24,904 nt of DNA from Acetofilamentum sp. Lineage in GTDB: Bacteria > Bacteroidota > Bacteroidia > Bacteroidales > DTU049. A model generated the notes under the pieces. That model saw only the letters and a program-made list of their open reading frames with translations, ran no database searches and was not told the DNA's origin. The DNA is taken from positions 1-24,904 of the forward strand of contig DYON01000008.1 in the NCBI GenBank assembly GCA_020720525.1, written 5' to 3'. A program made the position numbers and the translations under genes. Below are positions 7,385 through 14,805 of this stretch, in pieces. Numbering within the stretch: position 1 is the first letter of the stretch; the number at the start of each line of letters is the position of its first letter.

Positions 7385-7785
7385 AACGAGATTTGTTTTA
7401 AAAATTTAGCTACATCAAAAGCCGGACACGACTTTTTTACATTCGGGAAATCTCGATGTCCTAATATTTTTGCATGTGGGTATTTTGCGTGTAATTCCTT
7501 AATCTTTGAAGCTAAAGCCGATTTTTGAACCAATGTTCTGTTATCGACACCGCCGAGACCGCCAATCCAACCGATGTGTATTGAATCAAAATTATGACCT
7601 GCCACACCATTGCTCGGAATAGCTTCATCGAGCAATTGCTCAATCTTACCGTCAGACTTCACTATATAGTGATACCCGGGGCGTTGCCACTTTAGATTGG
7701 TTTTCCAATAGTTCAATATAGCTGCTACAGACGCTGTTTGGTCTGTAGCAGTACAATGAACAACTATGTGATTGATTACACGCAT
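7381..7785 (-). CDS. N-acetylmuramoyl-L-alanine amidase endolysin (T7 lysozyme type)
   Basis: A 134-residue single-domain amidase_2 protein. Zinc ligands expected from T7 lysozyme are visible: H10 in IVVHCTATDQT, H110 in ILGHRDFP and C120 in KKSCPAFDV; K118 is in the place of the catalytic Lys. The PGYHYIVKSDG segment (36-46) and HNFDSIHIGWIGG (64-76) are also characteristic. It cuts the bond between muramic acid and L-Ala in peptidoglycan during host lysis. There is no signal peptide, so it needs a holin, and a membrane protein of the right type is encoded next. It lies between capsid and tail genes, 5 nt downstream of the capsid gene. Confidence 0.93.
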   Translation of the reverse strand: MRVINHIVVHCTATDQTASVAAILNYWKTNLKWQRPGYHYIVKSDGKIEQLLDEAIPSNGVAGHNFDSIHIGWIGGLGGVDNRTLVQKSALASKIKELHAKYPHAKILGHRDFPNVKKSCPAFDVAKFLKQISL

Positions 7786-7790
7786 TTTCT

Positions 7791-8816
7791 TTAGATTGCA
7801 GGGCTATAAATAGCACCCATCGACTTGTTTCTGATTGGCAAAGCCAAGGCTCTCATTTGAAAACCGAGCACGTCGCCTCGCTCTGTAGCCGTTTTCAACT
7901 CGGCAAACATGTCGAGTGAACCTTGGGCACGCATTACTTCGTTGGCTTGATAGGCCAATGATGAGATGGTATCAGTTGCGGCAGGTGCTGCACCAAAGGC
8001 CACTTTAACGCCAGTGGTTCTGTTGAACTTGGCCAATTTAGAGTACACGAAAACTTCGAATCCAAACAGGTTTTTCGAGTCCATCACTGCTTTATACAGC
8101 TGTTTGTCTTGCAAAATCAAGTCAGCTTCGTGTTGCGGACTTAATACTAAAATTCTGCCTTCGGTAGGCAAGTCGATATCGTTATATCGAACCATCAAGG
8201 CCAAAACGTCTTCGAATGTCAATCTCTTGACACCTGTTCCGTTGTTGTCGCCGCTTGCAGCAAGAATCGGAGTAAACTCCCCATTCGCATTCGGTGCGTA
8301 GGCATGTGCTGCTTTTTGTGCAAACTTGTGCAGTAAGGCTTGTTTGTGTCCATATAATATCGAAGCTCGCTTGTCGTATGACAGTTCTGCTATTTCGAGG
8401 TTTCGGATTACCGTATTTTCTGTATCGTATGTGTCGAGTTCAAGCGATATATGTGCGTCGGCTCGTTGCGATACTGGGATTGGATAAGTGGTATTGTTGA
8501 TTAGTACATTCGGATTGACACCTGCCTCTGCTAGATTGATCTTATCGTTATCGACAAATGCACTCATGTCTCGTGTCCGACTTAGGAAGGATGTATTCTG
8601 GTAGAACCCCTCCATTAAGTCGGGCAACCAAATTTCTTTACTTAGACCAACGTACAAAATATTCTGACCGGCACCCCCGACAAAAAAAGAACCCACTCCG
8701 ACACCTATGGCCGTTGTTTGTAAATCCCAATCCATTGCGGTTGCAATGGCCGTGGACATAAGAAGTAATGCAAATAATGCAAACGCATAGTGTGATAATA
8801 AATGTAAGGCTTTCAT
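7791..8816 (-). CDS. Major capsid protein
   Basis: A 341-residue protein directly after the protease-scaffold gene, the usual place of the major head protein. Helical and beta segments such as SFLSRTRDMSAFVDNDKIN, EAGVNPNVLINNTTYPIPVS and RILVLSPQHEADLILQDKQL fit Bacteroidota Mu-like capsid proteins of HK97 fold. The N-terminus is odd: residues 1-27 (MKALHLLSHYAFALFALLLM onward) look like a signal peptide, and a second hydrophobic stretch follows at ~36-56. Conserved capsid sequence seems to start near KEIWLPDLMEGFYQ (residue ~60). The protease may remove the leader, or translation may start at a later ATG (residue 20 or 28). There is no obvious separate decoration gene. Confidence 0.8.
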   Translation of the reverse strand: MKALHLLSHYAFALFALLLMSTAIATAMDWDLQTTAIGVGVGSFFVGGAGQNILYVGLSKEIWLPDLMEGFYQNTSFLSRTRDMSAFVDNDKINLAEAGVNPNVLINNTTYPIPVSQRADAHISLELDTYDTENTVIRNLEIAELSYDKRASILYGHKQALLHKFAQKAAHAYAPNANGEFTPILAASGDNNGTGVKRLTFEDVLALMVRYNDIDLPTEGRILVLSPQHEADLILQDKQLYKAVMDSKNLFGFEVFVYSKLAKFNRTTGVKVAFGAAPAATDTISSLAYQANEVMRAQGSLDMFAELKTATERGDVLGFQMRALALPIRNKSMGAIYSPAI

Positions 8817-8849
8817 TTTGTTTAAAATATTATTTATGAATACTATTAG

Positions 8850-9740
8850 TTACTTTTTGATAATTTCGGCATACTCGTCGGGTTTGTCGGCCTTGAGTTT
8901 TAACAATCCAGCAGTGTCCTTTTTTCTCCAGTCGGCAAATGTCCACTTGCTTCGGTCTTCGGTTGAACTGCCATGTTGCTCTTGACCGGCTAATTTTTGC
9001 ATAGCAGGGAGAGAGGCAAACGTTTTTGTCGCTAATTCGAGATTGACATCCGCCAAATCTTCGTATATTTTGCGATCGTCGGCTTTCAATTTACCGTCGG
9101 CAATGGCTTTGTCAAGCATCGTTTTCACTTTCAGCTTATGTTCAGCCTCAATACTTGATTGTGCGGCAGCCAGTTTTTCGGACATGCGTTTCACAGCATC
9201 GTCGATTTGCTCTTGCGTTGCATTTTCTTGCAGACCGAGAGCTTTGTAAGTTTCTGATTTGAATTTCATTTCTGATGTAATTGTTTGTGGAAATTTAGTA
9301 ATTTTTTCGAGTGCCAATTGTAAGTGCGATCCAGTAAGCTTAGCCCCGTTCGAGTCGTACAAAACAATGGCGTTGGCATTACTGGGTATATCGACAACGC
9401 TTACTTCTAAGACCTCTCCCGATACACGTGGCACTTCGCCCTCTGTATGTTCGACCGCTGTAATGTTAATGCCCAACGACGCTCCTTTAACGAATCCTTT
9501 ATCAACCCGCTTGCTCACCTTTTGACTCAACTCTTCGCCTGCCTCGTCCATAAATACTGGAGTGGCTGTTAACTTGCCATCTTTCATTTCGATGTCTTCC
9601 CATCTTCCGACTAACTGATCGTGATTATACAGCATGACTGGATTCAATTTGAAACGAGATAAATCGAGTTTCGCAGAGTCAACAATGAACCCGTGCGAGT
9701 TCTTTGTTTCGTCTGATAGTATGAATATTTTTTTGCTCAT
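8850..9740 (-). CDS. Prohead protease fused to scaffold
   Basis: A 296-residue protein. Residues ~1-130 are a prohead protease of the HK97/S78 type: H40 in LYNHDQLVGRWEDI and S88 in KGASLGINI are the expected catalytic residues. Residues ~150-296 are helical and charged (EIDDAVKRM-type coiled coil), the form of an internal scaffold that the protease degrades during head maturation. It starts with ATG at 9740 and is the first gene of the leftward late operon; a promoter-like element lies at 9781-9812. The capsid gene follows after a 33-nt gap. Confidence 0.85.
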   Translation of the reverse strand: MSKKIFILSDETKNSHGFIVDSAKLDLSRFKLNPVMLYNHDQLVGRWEDIEMKDGKLTATPVFMDEAGEELSQKVSKRVDKGFVKGASLGINITAVEHTEGEVPRVSGEVLEVSVVDIPSNANAIVLYDSNGAKLTGSHLQLALEKITKFPQTITSEMKFKSETYKALGLQENATQEQIDDAVKRMSEKLAAAQSSIEAEHKLKVKTMLDKAIADGKLKADDRKIYEDLADVNLELATKTFASLPAMQKLAGQEQHGSSTEDRSKWTFADWRKKDTAGLLKLKADKPDEYAEIIKK

Positions 9741-9780
9741 AAGTCTGAATTAAATCGGTGAAAAACAAGTTTGCGAGTGG

Positions 9781-9812
9781 CAAATATCAAATGCTTTTTG
9801 CATGTACCCAAA
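9781..9812 (-). promoter_or_regulatory. Leftward late promoter (capsid, lysis and tail operon)
   Basis: On the - strand, TTTG (9812-9809), exactly 20 nt, then GATATTTG (9788-9781). This is the Bacteroidota promoter form (TTTG, N19-21, TAnnTTTG) with G in place of the first T. The spacer contains ATGC-TTTTT-GCAT. A start about 7 nt downstream would give a ~35-nt leader before the protease ATG at 9740. The rightward late promoter has the same deviation. Confidence 0.6.
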
Positions 9813-9840
9813 TTCTAATTGTATGCCACGTTAATATTCG

Positions 9841-9853
9841 ACACGCTACGTGT
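9841..9853. promoter_or_regulatory. Central palindrome between the divergent late promoters
   Basis: The sequence ACACG-CTA-CGTGT is a perfect inverted repeat centred at 9847. It is exactly 35 nt from the -33 box of each divergent late promoter (9812 and 9882). This symmetry suggests a binding site for a shared late regulator. Confidence 0.5.
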
Positions 9854-9881
9854 TTTTCCTTCACGCATGACACTTTGATGT

Positions 9882-9913
9882 TTTGAAATTTCCCTTTTCG
9901 ATGTCGAATTTTG
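9882..9913 (+). promoter_or_regulatory. Rightward late promoter (packaging and head operon)
   Basis: TTTG (9882-9885), exactly 20 nt, then GAATTTTG (9906-9913), one mismatch from the Bacteroidota consensus and the same mismatch as the leftward late promoter. A transcript starting ~7 nt downstream would begin at or near the terminase ATG at 9920, so the mRNA may be leaderless. Confidence 0.55.
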
Positions 9914-9919
9914 CTCAAT

Positions 9920-10357
9920 ATGAAACCGATAGAAAAGAAAGCACTTGCAAAAATGCTCTACACAAAAGGTGTATTGAGCCGAAAATTGATTGCTCAAAAT
10001 GTAGGCACCACCGAAAAAACATTACGGTCATGGATCGAGTCAGAAGGCTGGGACGAACAACGCCAAATGCAAACGATTACTCGTCCGCAATTGCTACAAG
10101 ATGCCTATCGTCAACTAAAAGCATTGAACGACTTTATCGACGAAAAAGGAGGCATACCTGATAAATCGCAGTCGGATGCAAAGGCTGTGTTAATACGTGA
10201 AATTGAGCTGTTCTCGATAAAGCCTTTGCATAAGTATATCGAGGTTGTTTCGGAATTTGTTGATTACATTCAAAAAAACAAACCCGATTTATTGATGCCT
10301 GTGCTCGAAATAAGCGATCTGTTTATTAATCAAGTGGCACGAGAGAAGGGTGTATAA
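9920..10357 (+). CDS. Terminase small subunit-like DNA-binding protein
   Basis: A 145-residue protein starting MKPIEKKALAKMLYTKGVLS at 9920; an in-frame TTG at 9911 is less likely. Residues ~14-45 form a helix-turn-helix (SRKLIAQNVGTTEKTLRSWI, then ESEGWD), the form used by small terminases to recognise DNA. The rest is helical. Its stop overlaps the ATG of the large terminase (TAATG), and the position is right for gp27/DUF1804-type small terminases of Mu-like phages. The M at residue 12 is another possible start if the transcript begins after 9920. It should help TerL start headful packaging. Confidence 0.75.
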   Translation: MKPIEKKALAKMLYTKGVLSRKLIAQNVGTTEKTLRSWIESEGWDEQRQMQTITRPQLLQDAYRQLKALNDFIDEKGGIPDKSQSDAKAVLIREIELFSIKPLHKYIEVVSEFVDYIQKNKPDLLMPVLEISDLFINQVAREKGV

Positions 10358-11865
10358 TGGCAAAGCAAATCGACATCCAAGCCAAGAAAGATTGGTTAAT
10401 CAAAGTCAAGCAACTGCGTGAGAATACCGCGGTTAATTACAATGAAACGCCAAAGGATAAAGCCGAGCGAATTGCAAAGGCCAAATCGGATTACGCTTTT
10501 TTTGTTAAAGAATATCTGCCCACATTTGCCACTACCGAGACGCCCGATTTTCACATTAAATCGGCCAAAAAAATTAAGCAAAATAAACGTATTGCAGCTT
10601 GGTTAAAATGGGGTCGGGGTTTAGCCAAGTCGGTGGTTGCCGATGTATCTGTTCCGCTTTGGCTTTGGATAAACGACGATATCAAGTTCTTACTGCTGAT
10701 TGGTCAGAATGCCGATAAAGGCGAAATACTGCTCGATGATTTACGATTGCAGTTCGAGGGGAACAGCAAATTGATTCACGATTTCGGTGAACAAAAAAAC
10801 CAAGGGCATTGGGAACAGGGTTTTTTTGTAACCAAAAATGGATTCATTGCCAAATCGCTCGGAATGGGTGAAGAACCTCGCGGATTGCGTGTCGGAGGCA
10901 TTCGCCCTGACTACATTGTCTGCGACGACTGGGAAACCAAAGAAACACTGAAGAACCCACAACGTCAAGATGAATATGCAAAGTGGCTATTGTCGGGTAT
11001 TTTACCAACCATAGACGGTGAGCGAATGCGAGTTGTTTTGGCTCAAAACCAATTCGCTCCACGAATGATATTCACCAAGATTATCGAAGAAAATAAGGGG
11101 TGGATTGTGCTCGAACAAAAGGCATTCGACCCCGAAACATTACTGCCGATTTGGTCTGCAAAATATCCGCCTGACTATTACACTAATTTAATCGAAGTGA
11201 TGGGCATTTTGGAAGCGTTGGCAGAGTACAATAACGACCCTCATGTCGAGGGCAAGGTATTTACCGATGACATGATTCAATGGTGCACTTTGCCACGGCT
11301 CGATTCGTTTGATGCCATTGTCGGAACATGGGACGTAGCATATGCCGGCACAAGTACATCCGACTATAATGCCGTTCGGGTGTGGGGTGCTAAAGACGGA
11401 AAGAAATACCTTCTCGACAACTTTGTAAAACGTAGCAAAATTAAGGATGCTCTCATTTGGATCGCCGAGTACCAAATCGCATTACCCAAAAGTGTCAGTG
11501 TGCCATTCCGATTCGAGGCTCAGTTTTGGAACGACGAAATTTATCGAATCATATCGGAGGTCGAAGCCTACTATAAGATTGTTTTGAATCTTGTTAAAAG
11601 CGAACGGTCGAGAATGCGTAAGTACGACCGGATGCTCGAAATGCACCCTCAATACCAAAACGGCAGGGTGTACTATTCCGATAAGTTGAAAAACAATAAC
11701 GACACCAAAGAAGGATTGGCTCAACTTAAAGGACTTGAGCCCGGTTACAAAACACACGACGACGCCCCCGATGCCGATAAAGAGGCGTTTGATTATCTGG
11801 ATCGATATGTAAGGTATCGAGCCAAGCCATTCAAGATACACACACGAGAATCACGTAAATACTAA
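10357..11865 (+). CDS. Terminase large subunit (Mu gp28-like)
   Basis: A 502-residue packaging motor. The ATPase half has a deviant Walker A (GRGLAKS, residues 86-92) and a Walker B region (PDYIVCDDWE, D190/D191). The nuclease half has the first Asp in GTWDVAYAGTSTSDYNAV (D326, with D336) and a late acidic cluster (DDAPDADKEAFDYLD, ~residues 470-485). Length and order fit Mu gp28-type large terminases, which cut DNA and pump it through the portal. It is translationally coupled to the small terminase and is followed by the gp36-like and portal genes. Confidence 0.93.
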   Translation: MAKQIDIQAKKDWLIKVKQLRENTAVNYNETPKDKAERIAKAKSDYAFFVKEYLPTFATTETPDFHIKSAKKIKQNKRIAAWLKWGRGLAKSVVADVSVPLWLWINDDIKFLLLIGQNADKGEILLDDLRLQFEGNSKLIHDFGEQKNQGHWEQGFFVTKNGFIAKSLGMGEEPRGLRVGGIRPDYIVCDDWETKETLKNPQRQDEYAKWLLSGILPTIDGERMRVVLAQNQFAPRMIFTKIIEENKGWIVLEQKAFDPETLLPIWSAKYPPDYYTNLIEVMGILEALAEYNNDPHVEGKVFTDDMIQWCTLPRLDSFDAIVGTWDVAYAGTSTSDYNAVRVWGAKDGKKYLLDNFVKRSKIKDALIWIAEYQIALPKSVSVPFRFEAQFWNDEIYRIISEVEAYYKIVLNLVKSERSRMRKYDRMLEMHPQYQNGRVYYSDKLKNNNDTKEGLAQLKGLEPGYKTHDDAPDADKEAFDYLDRYVRYRAKPFKIHTRESRKY

Positions 11866-11869
11866 GATT

Positions 11870-12283
11870 ATGCAATTTTTAAATTCAGACGATTTATTGC
11901 AAGCCATCGACAATTATACTTTGAATGGCATTACAGAAAACAATCCGCAGTTGATTGACATTGCCGAAAACCGAGCCATCGAAGAGATGAAGTCGTATTT
12001 GAATATTCGCTTCGATGTAGTCGCTATTTTCGACCCATTGAGTAAAAACCAATTGGTGGTCATGTATCTTGTCGATATGGTGCTCTATCACCTTCATGCA
12101 AGGATATCGCCCGACCATATTCCTGACTTACGCAAAGAACGCTATCAGACCGCTCGCACTTGGCTCGAACAAGTGGCCGACGGTTTTGCTGCTCCATTGC
12201 TCCCTCATAAAAACCCCGAAACTACCACGAAATTTCCAATCCGATACGGCAGCACTTTACCAAAACAAGAAAACTTTTATTAA
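11870..12283 (+). CDS. DUF1320 family protein (Mu gp36-like)
   Basis: A 137-residue protein. It starts FLNSDDLLQAIDNYTLNGIT and contains an IDIAENRAIEEMKSYLNIRF helix and a MVLYHLHARISPDHIPDLRK segment. The pattern (an early acidic helix, IAENxAIxEMKSYL, then YHLHARI with IPDxRxxRY) is that of DUF1320, called gp36 in Mu, a small head or head-tail connector-type protein. It is placed between terminase and portal, not beside the capsid as in Mu. The gap to the portal gene is 2 nt. Confidence 0.8.
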   Translation: MQFLNSDDLLQAIDNYTLNGITENNPQLIDIAENRAIEEMKSYLNIRFDVVAIFDPLSKNQLVVMYLVDMVLYHLHARISPDHIPDLRKERYQTARTWLEQVADGFAAPLLPHKNPETTTKFPIRYGSTLPKQENFY

Positions 12284-12285
12284 TC

Positions 12286-13464
12286 ATGGGCAGACCAAAT
12301 AAACTATTAGACAAACTGATTGCCTCGAATGTGGCAAGAGCAAGAAAAGACATCAAGTCTTGGCGAACCGCCATGCAAGTAGCAGAAACCATCGACAATC
12401 CACGTCGTATTTTGCTCTACAACTTATACGACGAACTGATACTCGATGCACGTGTTACAACCGAAATACAAAAGCGAATACTGGCTGTAAAAGGGCATCC
12501 GTTTAACCTCGTCGATAAAGATGGTAAAGCCAATGCCGACTTGACTAATTTATTTAAACAGCCGTGGTTCTATCAATTTATAGAACACGCAATGAACGCT
12601 CTCTTTTACGGACACTCGCTCATTCAGATCAGCGAGATTGCCGATGGTCTGATTAAGAAAATTGAACTGGTCAATCGCCGACACGTCATACCTGAGCGTG
12701 GACTTTTTGTATTTAAACAAGACGATGATAAAGGCATCAGTTACCGAACCGATAAACAATATGCCGGTTGGCTGATTGAAGTCGGAGACCCAAAAGACCT
12801 CGGCTTGTTATCGAAAGCAGCACCTCATGTGTTGTATAAGCGTTTCACACAGTCGGCATGGTCAGAATTTACCGAGATATTCGGCATGCCGCTTCGGTAC
12901 GGCAAAACGAATGTAAAAGACCCAGAGAGCCTCAATCATATGGAAAACATGATGATTAACATGGGGGTGGCATCGTATGCGGTTATCGATAACGACGAGG
13001 AAATAACTTTTGTCGAATCGGCAAGAACCGATGGGGCTGTGTATAGTAATCTTATCAATATGTGTAATGCCGAGATTTCGCAATTGATTAACGGAGCAGT
13101 GGTCGGTGATGCATCGCAAGGTGGTTCGCTCGCAAAGGAACAGGTAGGCGAACGTATCGGTTTGTCGATTACCGACGCAGACATTCAATTTATCGAATCG
13201 TATATCAACAGCGAGTTATTCCCAAAGCTACTTTCGATTGGTTACCCGATTGCAGACATAAGCATTAGTTTTGAGCAATCGAAAAGCTTATCGGAAATTT
13301 GGACGATTACACAAGGGCTGCTCAATTATTACGAAGTCGATGAGGATTTCATTACACAAACATTCGGTGTACCAGTTACTGAAAAACGACAAAGCCCTGC
13401 ACCCAATTTAAACGCATCGACAGGTTTTTTCGCATCAGCCCCCAAGAACTGGGGGCGGAAATAG
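12286..13464 (+). CDS. Portal protein (DUF935, Mu gp29-like)
   Basis: A 392-residue portal. Recognisable DUF935 features are the opening helices, ILLYNLYDELILDARVTTEI (with EIQKRILAVKG after it), a PWFYQFIEHAMNALFYGHSL segment, LINGAVVGDASQGGSLAKEQ and a C-terminal VPVTEKRQSPAPNLNASTGF. The portal forms the dodecameric ring for DNA passage. Its last 82 nt overlap a frame (-1) that leads into the MuF gene. The slippery sequence T TTT TTC lies 33 nt before its TAG stop, so some ribosomes may make a portal-MuF fusion of about 791 residues. Confidence 0.9.
   Translation: MGRPNKLLDKLIASNVARARKDIKSWRTAMQVAETIDNPRRILLYNLYDELILDARVTTEIQKRILAVKGHPFNLVDKDGKANADLTNLFKQPWFYQFIEHAMNALFYGHSLIQISEIADGLIKKIELVNRRHVIPERGLFVFKQDDDKGISYRTDKQYAGWLIEVGDPKDLGLLSKAAPHVLYKRFTQSAWSEFTEIFGMPLRYGKTNVKDPESLNHMENMMINMGVASYAVIDNDEEITFVESARTDGAVYSNLINMCNAEISQLINGAVVGDASQGGSLAKEQVGERIGLSITDADIQFIESYINSELFPKLLSIGYPIADISISFEQSKSLSEIWTITQGLLNYYEVDEDFITQTFGVPVTEKRQSPAPNLNASTGFFASAPKNWGRK
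13425..13456 (+). promoter_or_regulatory. Predicted programmed -1 frameshift signal (portal to MuF)
   Basis: Heptamer T TTT TTC (13425-13431) lies in portal phase (GGT TTT TTC). A 6-nt spacer (GCATCA) follows. Then a perfect all-GC stem GCCCCC (13438-13443) / GGGGGC (13451-13456) encloses a 7-nt loop, AAGAACT. A -1 slip leads into the MuF frame, which has no ATG or GTG near its start. Confidence 0.75.
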
Positions 13465-14660
13465 ACCACGACTATTGCGAAGTATGTGGACACCCAAGTG
13501 TACTCGAAACCTTGGCACATCGTTTAAAAAATTGGTTCAAACTAAACAGCGAGGTGCAAGACCGACAAGCGGTTTTTGACGAAGTGGCACAGGATAAAAA
13601 GTTTTCGCCATCGTTGTGGGCACATTCTGCTACCGAGTACATTCAAACGATTGACCAAGCGATGCCTACACAGTATGGCGATGCCGATTACGATTTAGCC
13701 GTAAAACTAAAGAAAAATGCAGCAGAATTTTCAGCCCATAAATCGGCTCATTTCGCTGCTCTTTTGGCTACCCGAACCAAAGAGGAACGTGATGCCCTAA
13801 TGAACGCCTACCAACGCCAAACCGAAGCCGAAATCAATATGGCTTCGAGAGCGACACGTGCAACCAAACAATGGAACGATTTTGAACGCACCCGAAAAGA
13901 GTTCCCCAACTTGGAGTATCTGCCGAGCCGATCCGCCGAGAAACGAAGCGACCATCAAAAATTGTACGGTATTATCCGACCCATCGACGACTCGTTTTGG
14001 AATACCCATTTGCCTCCCAACGGATGGAACTGTAAGTGCCGTGTGCGTGCTACCGACCAAAAACCTACAAATGGCGATATCCCTAAAGTGAGTGTGCCAA
14101 AAGGCATACCAGGAAACCCTGCAAAGAGCAAAGCCTTGTTTAGCCGTGAGCATACCTATTTTGCTAATGTCGATAAGAAGGGTGCAGTCTCAATTACCGA
14201 AGCGATGCACAAGAACTTTGAAAAGCTAAGCTATGGTAAGCCCGATTATGTCGCAAAAAATGACAGTTCTATTTCGGTACATTTGTTCGCTCACAAAAAA
14301 GACCTGAAAGAAAATTTTGAAGCTGCAAAATTGATCGTAGACCAACTAAAAGGAATTGATGTTAAAATTCGGCAGCACGTTGAAACTCCAAAAACAAAAA
14401 ACCCAGAGTATCTTATCAATAATAAATTTGCAGATTTGAAACGAAACGAAGGGAAAGACACTTCAAATGCGTTGAAAGATGCCATAAAAAAGGAATGTGA
14501 GATTGTTGTTTTTAAGATGACCGATAAAGGTTTTTCAAATGACCTGTTGTTATTAAGAAATGCGTCTGATTATTTAAAACGACACGACAAAAAAAGGCTT
14601 GTAAAGGAAATTTTTATCATCAACCTTAAAAATACGGTTACAAAATTTAAGGTAACTTAA
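13431..14660 (+). CDS. MuF/gpF head morphogenesis protein with C-terminal nuclease-like toxin domain
   Basis: This frame is open from 13383 but holds no ATG or GTG before residue M51 of the downstream part; the only common alternative start is TTG at 13512. The stretch before that TTG encodes a zinc-like motif (DYCEVCGHPS), so expression by -1 slip from the portal gene is favoured. Counting from the TTG, residues ~1-180 are the MuF domain: ASRATRATKQWNDFER, then DSFWNTHLPPNGWNCKCRVR (H166, C174, C176), the family signature. From ~residue 245 a different, Lys-rich sequence begins. It has KNPEYLINNKFADLKRNEG (P298, E299, D308, K310), reminiscent of PD-(D/E)xK or CdiA C-terminal nuclease domains. 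MuF-toxin fusions are a known temperate-phage class. The toxin assignment is tentative, and no immunity gene is evident. Confidence 0.8.
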   Translation, partial: RISPQELGAEIDHDYCEVCGHPSVLETLAHRLKNWFKLNSEVQDRQAVFDEVAQDKKFSPSLWAHSATEYIQTIDQAMPTQYGDADYDLAVKLKKNAAEFSAHKSAHFAALLATRTKEERDALMNAYQRQTEAEINMASRATRATKQWNDFERTRKEFPNLEYLPSRSAEKRSDHQKLYGIIRPIDDSFWNTHLPPNGWNCKCRVRATDQKPTNGDIPKVSVPKGIPGNPAKSKALFSREHTYFANVDKKGAVSITEAMHKNFEKLSYGKPDYVAKNDSSISVHLFAHKKDLKENFEAAKLIVDQLKGIDVKIRQHVETPKTKNPEYLINNKFADLKRNEGKDTSNALKDAIKKECEIVVFKMTDKGFSNDLLLLRNASDYLKRHDKKRLVKEIFIINLKNTVTKFKVT

Positions 14661-14684
14661 TTGGTTTTGCCAAAAAGTTACCTT
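14649..14684 (+). terminator. Hairpin over the MuF stop codon, possible terminator or attenuator
   Basis: AAGGTAACT (14649-14657) pairs with AGTTACCTT (14676-14684). An inner TTGG/CCAA stem (14661-14664 with 14670-14673) and short internal loops lie between them. The TAA stop of MuF (14658-14660) lies in the internal loop. There is no strong T tract on either strand, so it may slow or process transcripts rather than end them. Confidence 0.4.
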
Positions 14685-14772
14685 AGTTAATTTTACCTGA
14701 CACCAAGTCTCAGGCTGGACACGGGTGTTGCATCTTTGGTAGTTAGCCTCCGACAACGGCACCATATTTTGA
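14685..14772. other. Non-coding spacer with several small inverted repeats
   Basis: Together with the flanking hairpin and promoter this is a 164-nt gap after the toxin-bearing gene. It contains CCTGA...TCAGG, ACAC-GGG-TGT and GGCT...AGCC complementarities and is richer in G/C than the sequence on either side. A minus-strand promoter-like element at 14773-14805 would transcribe it. It may be a structured or antisense RNA; nothing was recognised. Confidence 0.3.
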
Positions 14773-14805
14773 CAAATATACGAACATTAATATCAAAAGT
14801 TCAAT
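14773..14805 (-). promoter_or_regulatory. Minus-strand promoter-like element downstream of the toxin
   Basis: On the - strand, ATTG (14805-14802), 21 nt, then a perfect TATATTTG (14780-14773). A transcript would start near 14766 and run antisense through the 3' end of the MuF-toxin gene. The upstream box has one mismatch to TTTG. Confidence 0.4.

Noticed and set aside
14574..14765. 63-residue minus-strand ORF as toxin immunity protein
   Set aside because: Its sequence is not protein-like and mostly mirrors the toxin 3' end; kept only as part of the antisense-transcript idea.
14725..14765. GTTAGCC and nearby AAC as an integron attC-like or recombination site
   Set aside because: There is no full set of attC boxes or matching partner, and the resemblance is short enough to be chance.
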